DNA of 64,000 bases from Ceratothoa steindachneri (Eukaryota; Arthropoda; Malacostraca; Isopoda; Cymothoidae): the NCBI GenBank assembly GCA_963969495.1, contig OZ018333.1, forward strand, positions 18,135,937-18,199,936, in the 5' to 3' direction. The notes beneath the pieces were generated by a model that was given only the letters and a program-made list of their open reading frames with translations, did no database searches and was not told the origin of the DNA. This document shows positions 1 to 10,315 of the stretch, in pieces (position 1 is the stretch's first letter; each line of letters starts with the position of its first letter). The position numbers and the translations under genes are program-made.

Positions 1-592
1 AAGAAAAGCACGTTTTCCTGGGATGAGGTCAACATTTTAATGCTATCAGAGAAGTCGGATTTGAGAAAAAGTGATAAAATTGGATCTAGCGAAAACAGCC
101 CTGGGCTAATGTTGAGATTACTCTCCTTTGTGTGGGAGATTAAAAATGATTCCAGGATATTTCTCTTTATAAAATCATTACTAAAGATTATATTATCAGT
201 TTTTGACCAGTTAATTCCGTGACCCATCTCTTAATGCTTTATTAAGAGATTTTTTAATGTATGATTGTATTTAAAGGCTACCTTAATATTAAGTTGTTTT
301 AGAATGGGCACTAGACATAAAATTATCATGATAGGATAAAATTAATAGGTTTTTACGAGGTTCTATTGTCTCTAATTTACAATTATAAAATGTTTTTTTG
401 GCTATATTCATACATTTTTCTAGAAAGTACTTTGGGTAGCATAAATTGGTAGCAATATCTTCAATTTTGGGGTATTTTTTATCTATATAGTCGGGACTAC
501 ATATTCAAAGAGCCCTAAGATACATGGAGGAAAAAACAGCAGATTTAATATTTTTGGCATGACTTGAATAAAAATGGACATAAGATAAATTA
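1..592 (-). repeat. Penelope-like element, left inverted arm
   Basis: Read on the minus strand, this segment repeats the sequence at 626-1376 with high identity, so the two form a large inverted duplication around a spacer at 593-625. Its minus-strand reading carries the C-terminal tail of a Penelope-like protein. Compared with the other arm it lacks about 150 bp, including the GIY-YIG catalytic core, at about position 232. The arm starts at the window edge, so its outer end is unseen. Confidence 0.75.
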
Positions 593-625
593 CTTGTCAG
601 TTTCCTATAGATTTAAACCGACAAA

Positions 626-1376
626 TAATTTATCTTATGTCCATTTTTATTCAAGTCATGCCAAAAATATAAAATCTGCTGTTTTTTCCTCCATGTATCT
701 TAGGGCTCTTCGAATATATAGTCCTGACTATATAGATAAAGAATACACGAAAATTGAAGATATTGCTACCAATTTATGCTAGCCAAAGTACTTTCTAGAA
801 AAATGTATGAATATAGCCAAAAAACATTTTATAATTGTAAATTAGAGACAATAGAACCTCGTAAAAACCTATTAATTTGACCCTATCATGATAATTTTAT
901 GTCTGTAGTGCCCATTCTAAAACAACTTAATATTAAGGTAGCCTTTAAATACAATCATACATTAAAAAATCTCTTAATAAAGCATAGCCCCAATAATGAT
1001 AACAATGTAATTTACCGAATTCCATGTTTAGATTGTAATTTATTCTATGTCGGCCAAATTTCCCAAAATGTTTCCATAAGGACCCAACAACACAAAAATA
1101 CAGTAATTAAGGGTTATCTGAATAATGCCTTAGCTGCTGTCCATAATTCCAAGATGGGACACAGAATTAACTGGTCAAAAAACTGATACTATAATCCTTA
1201 GTAATGATTTTATAAAGAGAAATATCCTGGAATCATTTTTAATCTCCCACACAAAGGAGAGTAATCTCAACATTAGCCCAGGGCTGTTTTCGCTAGATCC
1301 AATTTTATCACTTTTTCTAAAATCCGACTTATCTGATAGCATTAAAATGTTGACCTCATCCCAGGGAAACGTGCTT
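626..1376 (+). pseudogene. Penelope-like retroelement, RT C-terminus and GIY-YIG endonuclease
   Basis: The frame opens with the last part of a Penelope-type reverse transcriptase (HFYSSHAKNIK, then YLRALRIYSPDYID, about 636-780). It continues into a GIY-YIG endonuclease at about 1010-1165, with YRIPCLDCNLFYVGQ and a downstream GHRINW. Penelope-like elements use such an endonuclease for insertion. The reading breaks after GHRINWSK: one extra A in an A run shifts the frame, and the tail (FIKRNILESFLI to LFSLDPILSLFLKSD) resumes in another frame to about 1340. There is an internal stop near 880. This is a 5'-truncated, dead fragment. Confidence 0.8.
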
Positions 1377-1507
1377 AGTATAAATACTGTGTGCCTTATT
1401 TTTCTTACCATTGAGTTTGAAAATGTCGAATAGATGAAAGTACTAACTCCAATCCGTTTTTTATTCAGTTTCCTTCTGTGGTACATATTCATATATATAT
1501 ATATATA

Positions 1508-1605
1508 TGGTCACTTGGGGATTTCATTCATTTGTCACTCCGGCCCACGGCCTGGTCCCAAAAGTCTCATCTGGCCTTCACTCTGAAAAGGTTGCCCACC
1601 CCTGA
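1508..1605 (-). repeat. hAT-like terminal fragment
   Basis: On the minus strand the segment starts CAGGGGTGGGCAACC and is followed by a purine-rich stretch, the usual look of a non-autonomous hAT terminus. It runs into a short TA repeat at about 1492-1508. No matching second end was found, so it is a fragment. Confidence 0.4.
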
Positions 1606-1830
1606 TGTACATAAACCAGTCCTGAGTACAAGGGACAAATGGTAATGACTCTACTTGTCCCAATACCAGGACAGGTAACATTCACTAAGATCACCCAGAC
1701 TGGGACATTCAATAAGAATGTGCCAAATAGTCCAAGGGAAAATGCAGTTGTCACAATAACAGAGCCGCGAGCACTCCATCAAATGGAGGTGCATCCTGTA
1801 GTGTGCTCAATTCAAAGATGACAAAATACA
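1606..1830 (-). pseudogene. I-like LINE, 3' coding remnant
   Basis: The minus strand resembles the end of ORF2 of the RNase H-bearing LINEs elsewhere in the window, where a LRIGHT-type motif is followed by a HILIECP-type motif. The stretch around 1700-1770 matches 42516-42560 (opposite strand) at the nucleotide level over about 40 bases. The frame has several stops. It is a short, old fragment. Confidence 0.5.
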
Positions 1831-2325
1831 ACCTAAAGCTGTTGCAGCATTGGGGGGTTTAGAGGTTCATGGGAACATATTTAAGCTATGCTGCCCACAA
1901 TCATAAGCTCAGCTGCAGGATGTGTGAGTGGGATTGTATTATGGCACATATTACAGCTGCAGGATGTGTGTGTGAGATTACACATATTCCAACTGTGTCC
2001 ACAATCAGAAGCTCAATTGCAAGATGAATGGGTAGGCATGTGTGATGGTACATATTCTAGCTGTGTCCTTGAGCATAAACTCACCTATGGGTAGTAGTAA
2101 GAATGGTAGAAATTTGAGTTACAAAAGTTATGCAGAAAGTAGTACCTATTTATCATTTGAATAATTTGGATAACTCCCTATGATTCAAGATAATTTGTAA
2201 TGGAGGGTGCTTTCATTCCTGTGGCATAACCCCCCTCCCCTATATTTCTCTACATAGGTTGTCATGACAAGGTCTTTAAGTGAATAAGTTTTTTTAAAGG
2301 TCAGCTACTGACTGACACATGCACG
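1831..2325. other. No gene seen; imperfect tandem motif
   Basis: No coding signal was found. Between about 1898 and 2078 a motif built on AGCTGCAGGATGTGTG and GGCACATATT recurs about three times imperfectly, 60-90 bp apart, suggesting a decayed minisatellite. Confidence 0.4.
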
Positions 2326-2537
2326 TCATAACATAACATAATAACATAACATAATTACACGGATGACAAAAGCCACAAGGGCCTATCAAAGGTCATCCGA
2401 CTCCGTCAAAACCCACCCACAAAAAGCACCATCACCAGGGGAAGACAAAATCAAAGTCCCCCACAATATAATATAACGGATGACAAAAGCCACAAGGGCT
2501 CATCATAGGTCATCCGAGTCAAGCGGCCTCTTTTTCA
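2326..2537 (-). repeat. Two-hairpin short interspersed repeat, copy 1
   Basis: This is an inverted copy of 12929-13130. Read on the minus strand, it has a 40-bp module (2477-2516), a spacer of about 77 bp, a second 40-bp module (2360-2399) and a tail of ATGTT-like repeats (2326-2358). Each module has CGGATGAC and GTCATCCG as an 8-bp stem, with an inner GCC/GGC stem. The simple-repeat tail suggests a retroposed SINE or LINE end. No tRNA-like promoter was recognised. Confidence 0.7.
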
Positions 2538-2819
2538 ACTCAGTAAATAAGTATTATGACAGCTGAGGTCTATAGCAGAAAAGAACGTGGGTTAAGGGGT
2601 TGCTTCTATCGCAATGCTGGCATGAGGATCTGCATTATATATCTTCCACGCATTTTCACTTAGTTTGACCCCTTTCTGGATGATATAGCATCATTGCTAT
2701 AGCGCTTTAAACCCAGGAAAGAAATCATGCCTTTAGTGGCATTGGTGCGTGCCAAACCCACCTTGTGGGATCGCCATTGATAATGGCATTCATTATAATA
2801 AAAAAATTATGAAGATTAC

Positions 2820-2981
2820 CTTTGTTTGGAGGGAGGTTGGTTGAAACATCTCCCTGGGGGAATTTTCTAATACATTTTCACTATTCGGATGAAGTCTTGA
2901 TTCATTTTCATCCGGAAGATGATTCCTGTTCTCAGTGACTTCATTAACTTCTTCCTTCATTGAAATCTCTTCAATGTCATC
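2820..2981 (-). CDS. Candidate host-gene internal exon (acidic, KEE-type)
   Basis: On the minus strand an acceptor (TATTTAAG) precedes an open segment of exactly 54 codons that ends at a consensus-like donor (AAG/GTAATC). The peptide is acidic and rich in Glu, Asn and Ser, starting DDIEEISMKEEVNEV. It has phase 0 at both ends, like the candidate exon at 6167-6319, and both begin with a GAT codon. Short acidic 'MKEE' exons are common as linkers in arthropod zinc-finger genes, but no finger is visible here, so that link is only an inference. Transcript data would decide. Confidence 0.35.
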
Positions 2982-3469
2982 CTTAAATACGAATAAGACT
3001 CAATTACATGCAATGAATCAAATACTAGCCTAATACTAGGCTTAGATTAAAACCAAAACAAACACCAAAATAATAAAAAAAGTCAAGCAAAGAAACAAAC
3101 TAAGTGAAGCAAGAAGGAAGGACCCTCCGGTGTCGGCTTCCACCCCTGGTGCAGGAACATGTAAAATACATTTATCGCCACAGAGTTCTCAAGTTAGGCT
3201 TTTTTTAACAAGCCTTTTATTATTGTTGCCTTGGTCCCCAGGAGCAGATATGCTCCTTTCGACCGTTTGGGAGAGTTAGGGAGAAAGCCTTTGATCCTAC
3301 AGCTTGCACTGGAAGCCCCATCAATATTACAATTAAGTGGTAGCCGCACTTTCTGTGAGACCGCCCTGAGAGACCATATTAGAGTGGAGGGTGGCTGTTG
3401 CATGCTGTGGGATTTTTATAGCATTCCCCCCTGTGCTGGCAAACTATATTAGGAAGTGGAAGTTCAATT

Positions 3470-4140
3470 GACACAACTTCGCACAGGATACATCCAAGTG
3501 GTGTGGTCCCACTTCAGGAATAGATTCAGGTAGAGTAGTCATGTTATTTCCACTTGGACATCATTCACCACTTTATTCTTAACCTAGACAGGGACATTCA
3601 ATGAGAACATCCCGGGCATTCAGGGAGACCACACAGTTTCCCTAAGGCCGAGGAGAGTGGTCCATTAAATGGCCCGGTGTCCCATGAGTGTATCCAATTC
3701 AGAGACAAAAAGTGACCTGAAGCCAAATAAGACTTTGAGGTTAAGTCCATGGCAAAAGTTGCAATGCAATGGCATGAAATCTTCAGTTCCTGTCAATGGT
3801 CTCCCATCTTCAATGCCAAGAAGCCAGGAGAGCTGACCTGATTCCTGCCATAAGCCTGAGAAAGAGCAAAATGCTGGTCTGGTTGACCAGTACCAGCGGG
3901 CTCTTTAAGCCCACTCATTTTCAACAATCTATATGTGTCCAGGAACCCAGCAAAAGATAAAACTCAACAACCACCGGCTTGCCGCAACTGTGAGCCAGGG
4001 ATTGCTGAGAATCAATTTGTATTAGCACATTGATTACTATGGCATTTTTTTTATATACCCTCACCCAAGAAGTACCTAAAGAAAATGCCATATTATTTGT
4101 TGTGCAAGTCAGGTGAGGGGGGGGGGTAACAGGAGATTCA
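3470..4140 (-). pseudogene. I-like LINE, RNase H and C-terminal remnant
   Basis: The minus strand carries a decayed RNase H end at about 3930-3990, where the sequence corresponding to CWVPGH...NE can still be traced. Towards 3590 comes a C-terminal block with LRIG, HLM and DVLIECP. Related blocks occur at 1606-1830, 24285-24554, 31772-32029 and 42130-42620. Many stops and frameshifts are present. The element is 5'-truncated near the Tc1 relic that starts at about 4230. Confidence 0.5.
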
Positions 4141-4229
4141 GCGCATTTAGACACACAAGCTTTGGTTCGCTTATATTGTTCATTTGGGGGGGTGTGCTTT
4201 TTGTTTCTCCCCTTGATCCACTATCCTAT

Positions 4230-4910
4230 TTTGCGTTGCTTATGGGTTGGGGTAAGGACTTGAAATTAAATCAGGCTGCAGCCATAACCTTATTGTTTAA
4301 GGCAAACAAGTTCCACAAGGAAATACCTGCCCTAATCAGAGTGAGCCTGCATAACATTCAAAGGTGGTCACTGAAAGCATGCAGGTCAGGAAGGCCACTT
4401 GAGACTTAAAAGAGGAATTTAGGGTTGTCCAGAAGCAGGTGAAGGCTGACTCTTAGAATCACAGCCAAAGAAATCAGAGAATAACCCACACCTGCTGAAG
4501 ACTTCTGCTAGGACAATCTAACTATGTCTCCATTTTAACCACCATGCATCTCTCACGAAACCACTTTTAACTTCCTTCCAGAGTGAAAACTGGGTAACTT
4601 CTGTTAAGAAATACTTGAAACCCAGTAGTAGCAAGTCTTGTGGAGTGATGAGGCCACATTTACTGTTACTGGAAACTGAGGGTAAAGTGTGGATCGGATC
4701 CTCTCGACCATAAGTACAATCAGAACATCCTGCAATATAATCTCTCAGAGACATATGAGAAAGACTGCATGCTGTAGCCTCCTTCCTGAGTGCTGCCAGT
4801 TTTGACTGAGAGAACTCAGGGGTAACAAAGTTAATACATGTGCGGCCCATGATGGATATATCTGTCATTTGGTAGTTTACTACCAGGCCCTTGGTGTCAG
4901 CCTACTATCA
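4230..4910 (+). pseudogene. Tc1-like transposase relic
   Basis: From about 4250 the plus strand encodes a helix-turn-helix-like N-terminus (KDLKLNQAAAITLLF, then IRVSLHNIQRWS) followed by SGRP, the usual order in Tc1 transposases. About 400 bp further on, VLWSDEATFTVTGN matches the conserved block around the second catalytic Asp. The two are linked by a reading with several stops and frameshifts, including a trace of the second DNA-binding domain near 4440-4500. Terminal repeats were not identified. Confidence 0.55.
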
Positions 4911-5720
4911 GATGCCCCAAGCAAATTTGGTAATCTTAAAACTGGCAACAGAGCCAGACATACAATAATATCTGTGTCTACTCACAGGCCCAAGCTTCAA
5001 AATTATCAGTAAAACAAATGGAAAAATTTACTGTGATTTCAGTCGGGCCACAAATTGCCTCCCTATAAATGATGGAAAATTCCATCATGGCCCTACAGAT
5101 AGAGAAGGCAGTTGGCGATTGGGCCGCGAATGTGTTAAGAGAGTGGGGATGATTTGAATGTGGAGTCCAATGGGCGATTTAAGGCTAACTTTGAATCAAC
5201 AAAGGAAAGTTAAAATAATAAAAGGGAAGCTCTATCAATTTGCCCACATGCTTAACACCATGAAATGAACAATTTATATGGTGCAGGTATAACAGATCCT
5301 AGGCTCTTAATAATATTAATTTTACAGAAAAGCTTTGAATCATATTCTTCTTTAACACTATTCACAAATTTTCTTAGATGAGGCAATAACTTAATGGCTG
5401 CTAGGGCTCACTTAAGAGTTTTGTGTCCACTGCGTAACACAAAATTTTACTGGAAACTCCTCACAGCCCGTGATTTCAGTAAAATTACAAAGTAGCAGAT
5501 ACTAATTGATGAATATAGCCCTATTGTAATAGCAAATGAACCTAGTTTTACCAATAAAACTAGTCAGCTAAGAAAGGGATAAATATTATAGGCAGTTTGT
5601 ACTTCAATAAAGGTATATATGTATGTATATACTAATGGTATATACATTTTTTTCCCTACTTCTTGGAAATGAAGTAGCTACATACAGGAAAGTAATTATT
5701 ATTTTGAATAAGACAAATAA
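4911..5720. other. No recognisable feature
   Basis: I see no convincing coding frame, terminal repeat or RNA gene here. A short TATG-type simple repeat lies at about 5610-5645. Confidence 0.4.
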
Positions 5721-5803
5721 AATTCCGACTTTCCAGGTTTTCCCTGACCAGCTTTCAAATTCCCTGACATTCCCTGATTTCCAAGTTTTTCCAGGTTGGT
5801 ATA
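5721..5803 (+). repeat. CCCTGA-rich interspersed repeat
   Basis: The motif TTCCCTGA recurs at irregular spacing together with TTTCCAGGTT, giving a short repetitive block. Similar CCCTGA/CCAGG arrays are scattered in animal genomes. No ends or target duplications are evident. Confidence 0.35.
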
Positions 5804-6166
5804 CACTATGCATATATGCCGAATGAGGTGGAAGTAGAAGGACAAGGTTGAGGAAAGAGTGCATTTCTACTACATCTGGACAAACTCTATTTACAAAAAT
5901 AAAATAAGACTGTTCAAAATTACATATATCATGGCTTGTTGCCTGCTTCGAGGCTCAGAGATATTCTTTAAGGTCATAAGTTACTTAAGATTCACATGAG
6001 TGATGAAATAGGTGGCTAAAAAGACTTAAAAATTTTAAAAGAAGGTTTATAATTACACACAACTTCCATTTAATTATAGACAATTTGGATAGTAAACTTT
6101 TTTTTTATAATTCAAGGGGAGGTTTCCCCTGGCAACCTCATATAAAAAGATGTCATTATAAATTAC

Positions 6167-6319
6167 CTTTTTGAAGGGGCTGGCTTGTGACAGCATTTCA
6201 TAAGAGCCGTCAACAATTACTCGTTCTTGTTCTGAGAATAATCTGGGCTCAGTTATTCCCTCAAATGACTCTACAAACTCTTCTTTCATTTTCTTTAGTG
6301 GGACTTTATCACAAACATC
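6167..6319 (-). CDS. Candidate host-gene internal exon
   Basis: On the minus strand an acceptor (TTACATTAG) opens a segment of exactly 51 codons ending at AAAAAG/GTAATT. The peptide starts DVCDKVPLKKMKEEFVESF and ends SQASPFKK. It is phase 0-0, matching the candidate exon at 2820-2981, and carries the same MKEE-type motif. The 153-bp length, the two splice sites and the absence of any similarity to the TE proteins here argue for a host exon. The domain is not recognised. Confidence 0.4.
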
Positions 6320-6416
6320 CTAATGTAAGATTATACTTATTCGCTCATTAGGAATGAAAATTAATTCAGCCAAGACAATACAAGTGTGGAATAAAGAAAA
6401 ATGAAAAATGATTTAA

Positions 6417-6485
6417 GGAAGAAACAAATTGGACAGCTGCCCAATCCAAGTGGATTCTAAATGGCAGCAGTAACAAATGGGGGCA
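6417..6485. repeat. Short repeat shared with 23857-23927
   Basis: About 70 bp around CAGCTGCCCAATCC and AATGGCAGCA matches 23857-23927 on the same strand with scattered differences. The second copy marks the 3' edge of a minus-strand I-like LINE, so this may be a truncated 3' end of that family. Confidence 0.45.
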
Positions 6486-6547
6486 AATTAAAAATAAAAA
6501 CAGAGGCTGAATATCGCCCTAAAAAAATATTTTTACTTTATTTTTTT

Positions 6548-6574
6548 TTAAGATGCCATTTCTTCAAGGAAATC
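6548..6574 (-). CDS. Possible alternative terminal exon
   Basis: On the minus strand TTTTGTTTTAG precedes GAT and eight further codons (DFLEEMAS, stop), followed about six bases later by AATAAA. The acceptor has a better pyrimidine tract than the neighbouring candidate exons, and the segment begins in the same phase with GAT. It is very short, so chance is a serious alternative. Confidence 0.2.
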   Translation of the reverse strand, partial: DFLEEMAS

Positions 6575-7401
6575 CTAAAACAAAATGTAAATACATTAAT
6601 TTTAATAAAGATTTTATTCATAGACTAATAATAATTGACCTAAATATCATAGACTAATTAAACTTGAACTTTTGATTAGGTTGAAATACAAAAATTCATA
6701 ACCTAAAGATGTGGGTGACACAAGGTCAACAGACCTAAGTGATGTACTCTCAATTATTCTGACTTATGACCTTCAAAACTTTCAATAATTCCCAGACTAA
6801 CCTCGGGAGGACCTTGGCAATTATATTATTCAAAAGAGAATGTAAAACAACATAAGGGTTTCAAATCCCATTAGTTCACCACAGGTGGGGTTACCACATA
6901 TCACATGATTGAATTTCCCCTCCCAAAATTACAGTGTAAACAATACAGGCATCTCTAACAGTTTGTAGGGAGGGGGGGCTGTAAAGAAAGCTTGCTGACC
7001 CCTGACCTCTCTCAGGCAAGGTGGGCAACCCTAAGAATGTCACCACACCCCAGACAACACTTAAGATTGCATCCAGTGCATGTCAGTGTTGGGGCAAGGC
7101 TTATTATATTATAAAGAAAGTGGTAAGAGAGGGAGTGGAAAATGTGTGGAAGATACAGGGGGTTGGACACAACTTTGGATATCTACTTATTTTGGTTAAT
7201 ATTTTGTACACAGCCACATTGTTAATTGGAATTGCATCATATTGTTATATATAATTTTAAAGGGAATATTGTTCTTAAAATATGATATGGACATTTTATA
7301 TTACTCAATATTAATAAAAATACGATTGATTTAAATAGCATTCAGGGGTGAGTCTTATATGTCTGAAGTCAAGGAATACGGTAGAAAAACACATCAGCTG
7401 C
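6575..7401. other. No recognisable feature
   Basis: This AT-rich stretch holds short frames only. None resembles a TE protein and no terminal repeats were found. Confidence 0.35.
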
Positions 7402-7636
7402 CTGAAAATTAGTGTATTTCCAAAATTATTTTGACTTTTTTTCCCTAACCAGCATTGAGGTAAAAATCTAGATGCGTTTTTTGTATAAAACTTTCCCCAT
7501 TACATGTGGCATATCTGCGGTGGAGTGCGACATTGCCACTACCATTGCTCTATAAAATAAAACGCTCCTAGACTTTTACCTCAATGGTGGTGTGGAAAAA
7601 AAGTCAAAATAATTTCGGAAATACACTAATTTTCAG
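7402..7636. mobile_element. MITE with terminal inverted repeats of about 75 bp
   Basis: The ends CTGAAAATTAGTGTATTTCC (7402) and its complement (ending 7636) continue as a near-perfect inverted repeat of about 75 bp, around a central unique region of about 85 bp. It carries no coding capacity. I could not identify a clear target-site duplication, so the superfamily is open. Confidence 0.7.
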
Positions 7637-7974
7637 AGAGAGAGGGCGAGGGAAGGCTCTGTGGAGATATGGCAACAGTGGTTGGACACTGTGGACGATG
7701 CTGGCCACACCCAAGCATCCATTTTTTGCTGCGGTAAGTATAGCGCCTCAGAGACTCCAACACACAAGGTTAGAACTAAGAGTGTCCCAGGTCCCCAAAG
7801 CGGGATACTTCGCCGAGTCCCAGACCTCAAGCATCCCCTTACCCTTCCAGTCCTCCTCCTTTTTGATGAGTCATAAGTTTGTTTTATGGTACATCCAGCA
7901 ATTTAGCAAGTATAATATAGATATTTTGTAGACTGATTTGGCCTTAGCCTATATATAAATATTTAAGTTCGCTT
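7637..7974. other. Unassigned sequence between two repeats
   Basis: Two overlapping short frames occur on the plus strand, but neither has a recognisable motif. I see no gene. Confidence 0.3.
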
Positions 7975-8065
7975 TAGCCAGGGTATATTTGTAAGGAGCT
8001 GCCAAGTGTAGGCCATGAATGGTCTTTTGCAGTCTCCTTCTTTTCTTATGTTCTTATGTTATGTT
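7975..8065 (+). repeat. LINE/SINE 3' tail with TTCTTATG repeats
   Basis: The block runs from GCCAAGTGTAGGCC through TGGTCTTTTGCAGTCTCC to a repeated TTCTTATGTTCTTATGTT. This is a familiar 3'-end pattern of CR1/L2-type LINEs and dependent SINEs in invertebrates. The upstream body is not recognised. Confidence 0.55.
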
Positions 8066-8338
8066 AAGGCCCTACTAGTCAAGTGGCATTGGCTGAGGTG
8101 TATTTGTAAGGCTACCTATATATTAGATTAGTGTATATATATTTATTTTGTTTGTAAGTTATATATATTTGGAGGGGGTTTGTTGTTGTTTGCCATTTTT
8201 TATTACTTATGGTGTATTCTTAATAAATTAAGATTAGCTCATCTCCTCAAACAACTGGGTTGGCCTTGTCTGGGCGGCAGGGATAGTTGGTGAGCGGGGC
8301 TCACGACCATGCCGCCACAGAGTGATCCCACATATGCA

Positions 8339-8659
8339 GAAATAACAAAGAAACAAGACTATTATGATCAGAGAACCAATTGTAGAATATGATATTGATA
8401 CTTTGGCTGTAATAGAAACATGGTTAAGAGAGTCTGATACCTCAAAAATAGTGGAAATGACACCAACTTTGCAAGTTTCACGGTGGAGTTGGCATATCTG
8501 TATCAAAAAGGCGTTCTAAAATCACTGTGAAAGAACCAAGAAAAGTTAATACATTTGAATCTATGGAAATTAGCCTGGTGTGCAAAATCATTTGATTACT
8601 TTTGTGGTAATTTACAGGCCACCAGAAACAAGTAAATTTGTGTTCATTGATGAGCTTAA
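8339..8659 (+). pseudogene. CR1/L2-like LINE, segment 1: start of APE endonuclease
   Basis: The frame reads RNKTIMIREPIVEYDID, LAVIETWL and later VVIYRPPETSKF, the conserved start of an apurinic-type endonuclease, which nicks the target for reverse transcription. There is one frameshift around the GGVGIS block. The segment is cut at TTAA (8656-8659) by a piggyBac element. The same reading frame resumes at 10316 as KLYLETIECD, so this is the first of five pieces of one LINE (8339-23856). Confidence 0.75.
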
Positions 8660-10315
8660 CCCCTTGTCTACGATGAATCCACTGTTGGATCCATGCGGAC
8701 TCTAGCGAGTCTGATGATGGATCCACGCCTTTTTCTATAATGTATTCATCAAGGCAATGTTCCAAAATACTTGCCAGAGCGCTGGCTGACAATTCATCAT
8801 ACGTCTCGAGAGGTGTAGCATCATTTGTGTATTAATTGCTGATTGGCTGAAATCTATACCAGTCTGTGTAGCACTTACATGTTACAAACTTGCGCTTATC
8901 TCCAGTGTCAGGTAAATGGCATAGTAAATAAGATTTGTTGGAAAGATGTGAATGAGGATGATATATGGACATTCTTAGCTCTCTACTTTTTTACTGGTTT
9001 ATATAAGTTGAATGAAATGAATCAGTATTGGGCAAGTCAACCTTTTAATCCAGGTGTTCATTTTTTCAATGCTACTGTTATGAGCAGAGACAGGTATATG
9101 TCGATTATGAAGTTTTTGCATTTTTCTATGGTGAATGAAGTAAAAAGGAATATGTTAACAACTCATTTAGAACCTTTCTGTAACATTTTACGAACAATTT
9201 GTATGGAAAATGTGGATGTGATTGGAGTGGATACAACTACAACTTTTGTGTATACTATGGCAAAGACACAAGCAATCTTTATACTTTACCTAATGTTGAT
9301 GGAGTGAATGAACTAAGTACTAGTAAAAAAGTAGTAGTTAATCTATCAAAGTCAGTTTTGGGACAAGGTTGTCATATATTCGTTGATAATTGGTATACAA
9401 GCGTCCGACTGGCCAACTTTTTACTTTCACAAAAAACAGTGATGACCGGGACATTGCGCTTGAATAGAGTGTGCCAAAAGAGCTGTGTGATTAAAAATAT
9501 TAACGCTATGGAGCTGCTTTTGTTTGCAAGGACAATTTATTATTGGTAAAATGAGAAGACCGAAGATCCGTTCATGTATTGACCTCCAAGTATTGTGCAG
9601 ACTATGTGGAAAAAGACAAAACTTACCTTGGAGGAAATATAGTATACAAAAGGCCTTATCACAGTACAATACGTATATGGGAAGGGTTGATAAAGCTGAT
9701 CAATTGCTAGAACCATACAACCCAAGCTGAAAATCTCATGCTTGGTTAAAAAAAACTTGGGTTGCACCTTCTCATGCGTATGATGCTAAACAGTTTTATT
9801 GTGTATAAGAATATCACAAGAAAGAAAATAAGTTTCATGAAATATGTAAGAATGTCTGTGGAACAAATATTAGAGGCACATAATTCTGGAGCTGTTGCTT
9901 CTTGTGATAAATTTGTTTCCAACAACCCTCGTAGCGGACGTAAACGAAAACTTGAAGTCACACATGCTCTTATCCCTATTCAGCCTCTACCTGGAAACAC
10001 AAACCTACATCCGAAAAAGAGATGTAGGATTTGTTACCCAGAAGTAAAAAGAAAAACAAGAAAATGTTGTAGTGGATGTCCAGAAAAACCTGGTTTATGT
10101 AGGGTTGAACACTTTGAAATGTGGCACCGCAAAGATGGCTCTTCTAAATAGGTATGTAATGAATAAAACTAATATATATGTAAGTTTTACCTAATCATTT
10201 ATCAAGTAAAAACATAAATATCCGCCAAAATAGCAAAAGTAAAAAAGTTAACCATAAAATAATAAAAAATTGTTTTTCGGCCTTATTGCGCGGGAGGGAA
10301 ATCATACAGAAGGGG
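8660..10315 (+). mobile_element. piggyBac-like element 1 inside the LINE
   Basis: The element starts CCCCTTGTCTACGATG and ends as the complement of CCCCTTCTGTATGATT, giving similar terminal repeats. TTAA lies directly outside both ends (8656-8659 and 10316-10319). TTAA target duplication is diagnostic of piggyBac. At 1,656 bp it is short for the superfamily because internal coding sequence is missing. Removing it with one TTAA rejoins the LINE endonuclease frame exactly. Confidence 0.9.
8843..10151 (+). pseudogene. piggyBac transposase, broken
   Basis: The N-terminal part (8843-9230) has the family's IWTFLALYFFTGLYKL and DRYMSIMKFLHF blocks. A deletion after about 9230 removes the region of the first catalytic Asp. 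Another frame then carries FVDNWYTSVRLANFLL (9380-9425), which includes a catalytic Asp, followed by GRVDKADQLLEPYNPS near 9700. The C-terminus (9762-10151) ends in a Cys-rich zinc-binding domain (CRICYPEVKRKTRKCCSGC), as expected for piggyBac. At least three frameshifts and two stops make it non-functional. Confidence 0.85.

Noticed and set aside
2360..2516. tRNA or tRNA-derived SINE head in the two-hairpin repeat
   Set aside because: No A box or B box was found and the hairpins do not form a cloverleaf.
3108..3165. Homology with 43023-43100
   Set aside because: Only about 60 bp with gaps; listed as a low-confidence repeat at 43023 but not used to infer a family.
4518..4868. A 116-codon minus-strand frame
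   Set aside because: The plus strand here carries a Tc1-like WSDEATF block; the minus-strand peptide has no motif.
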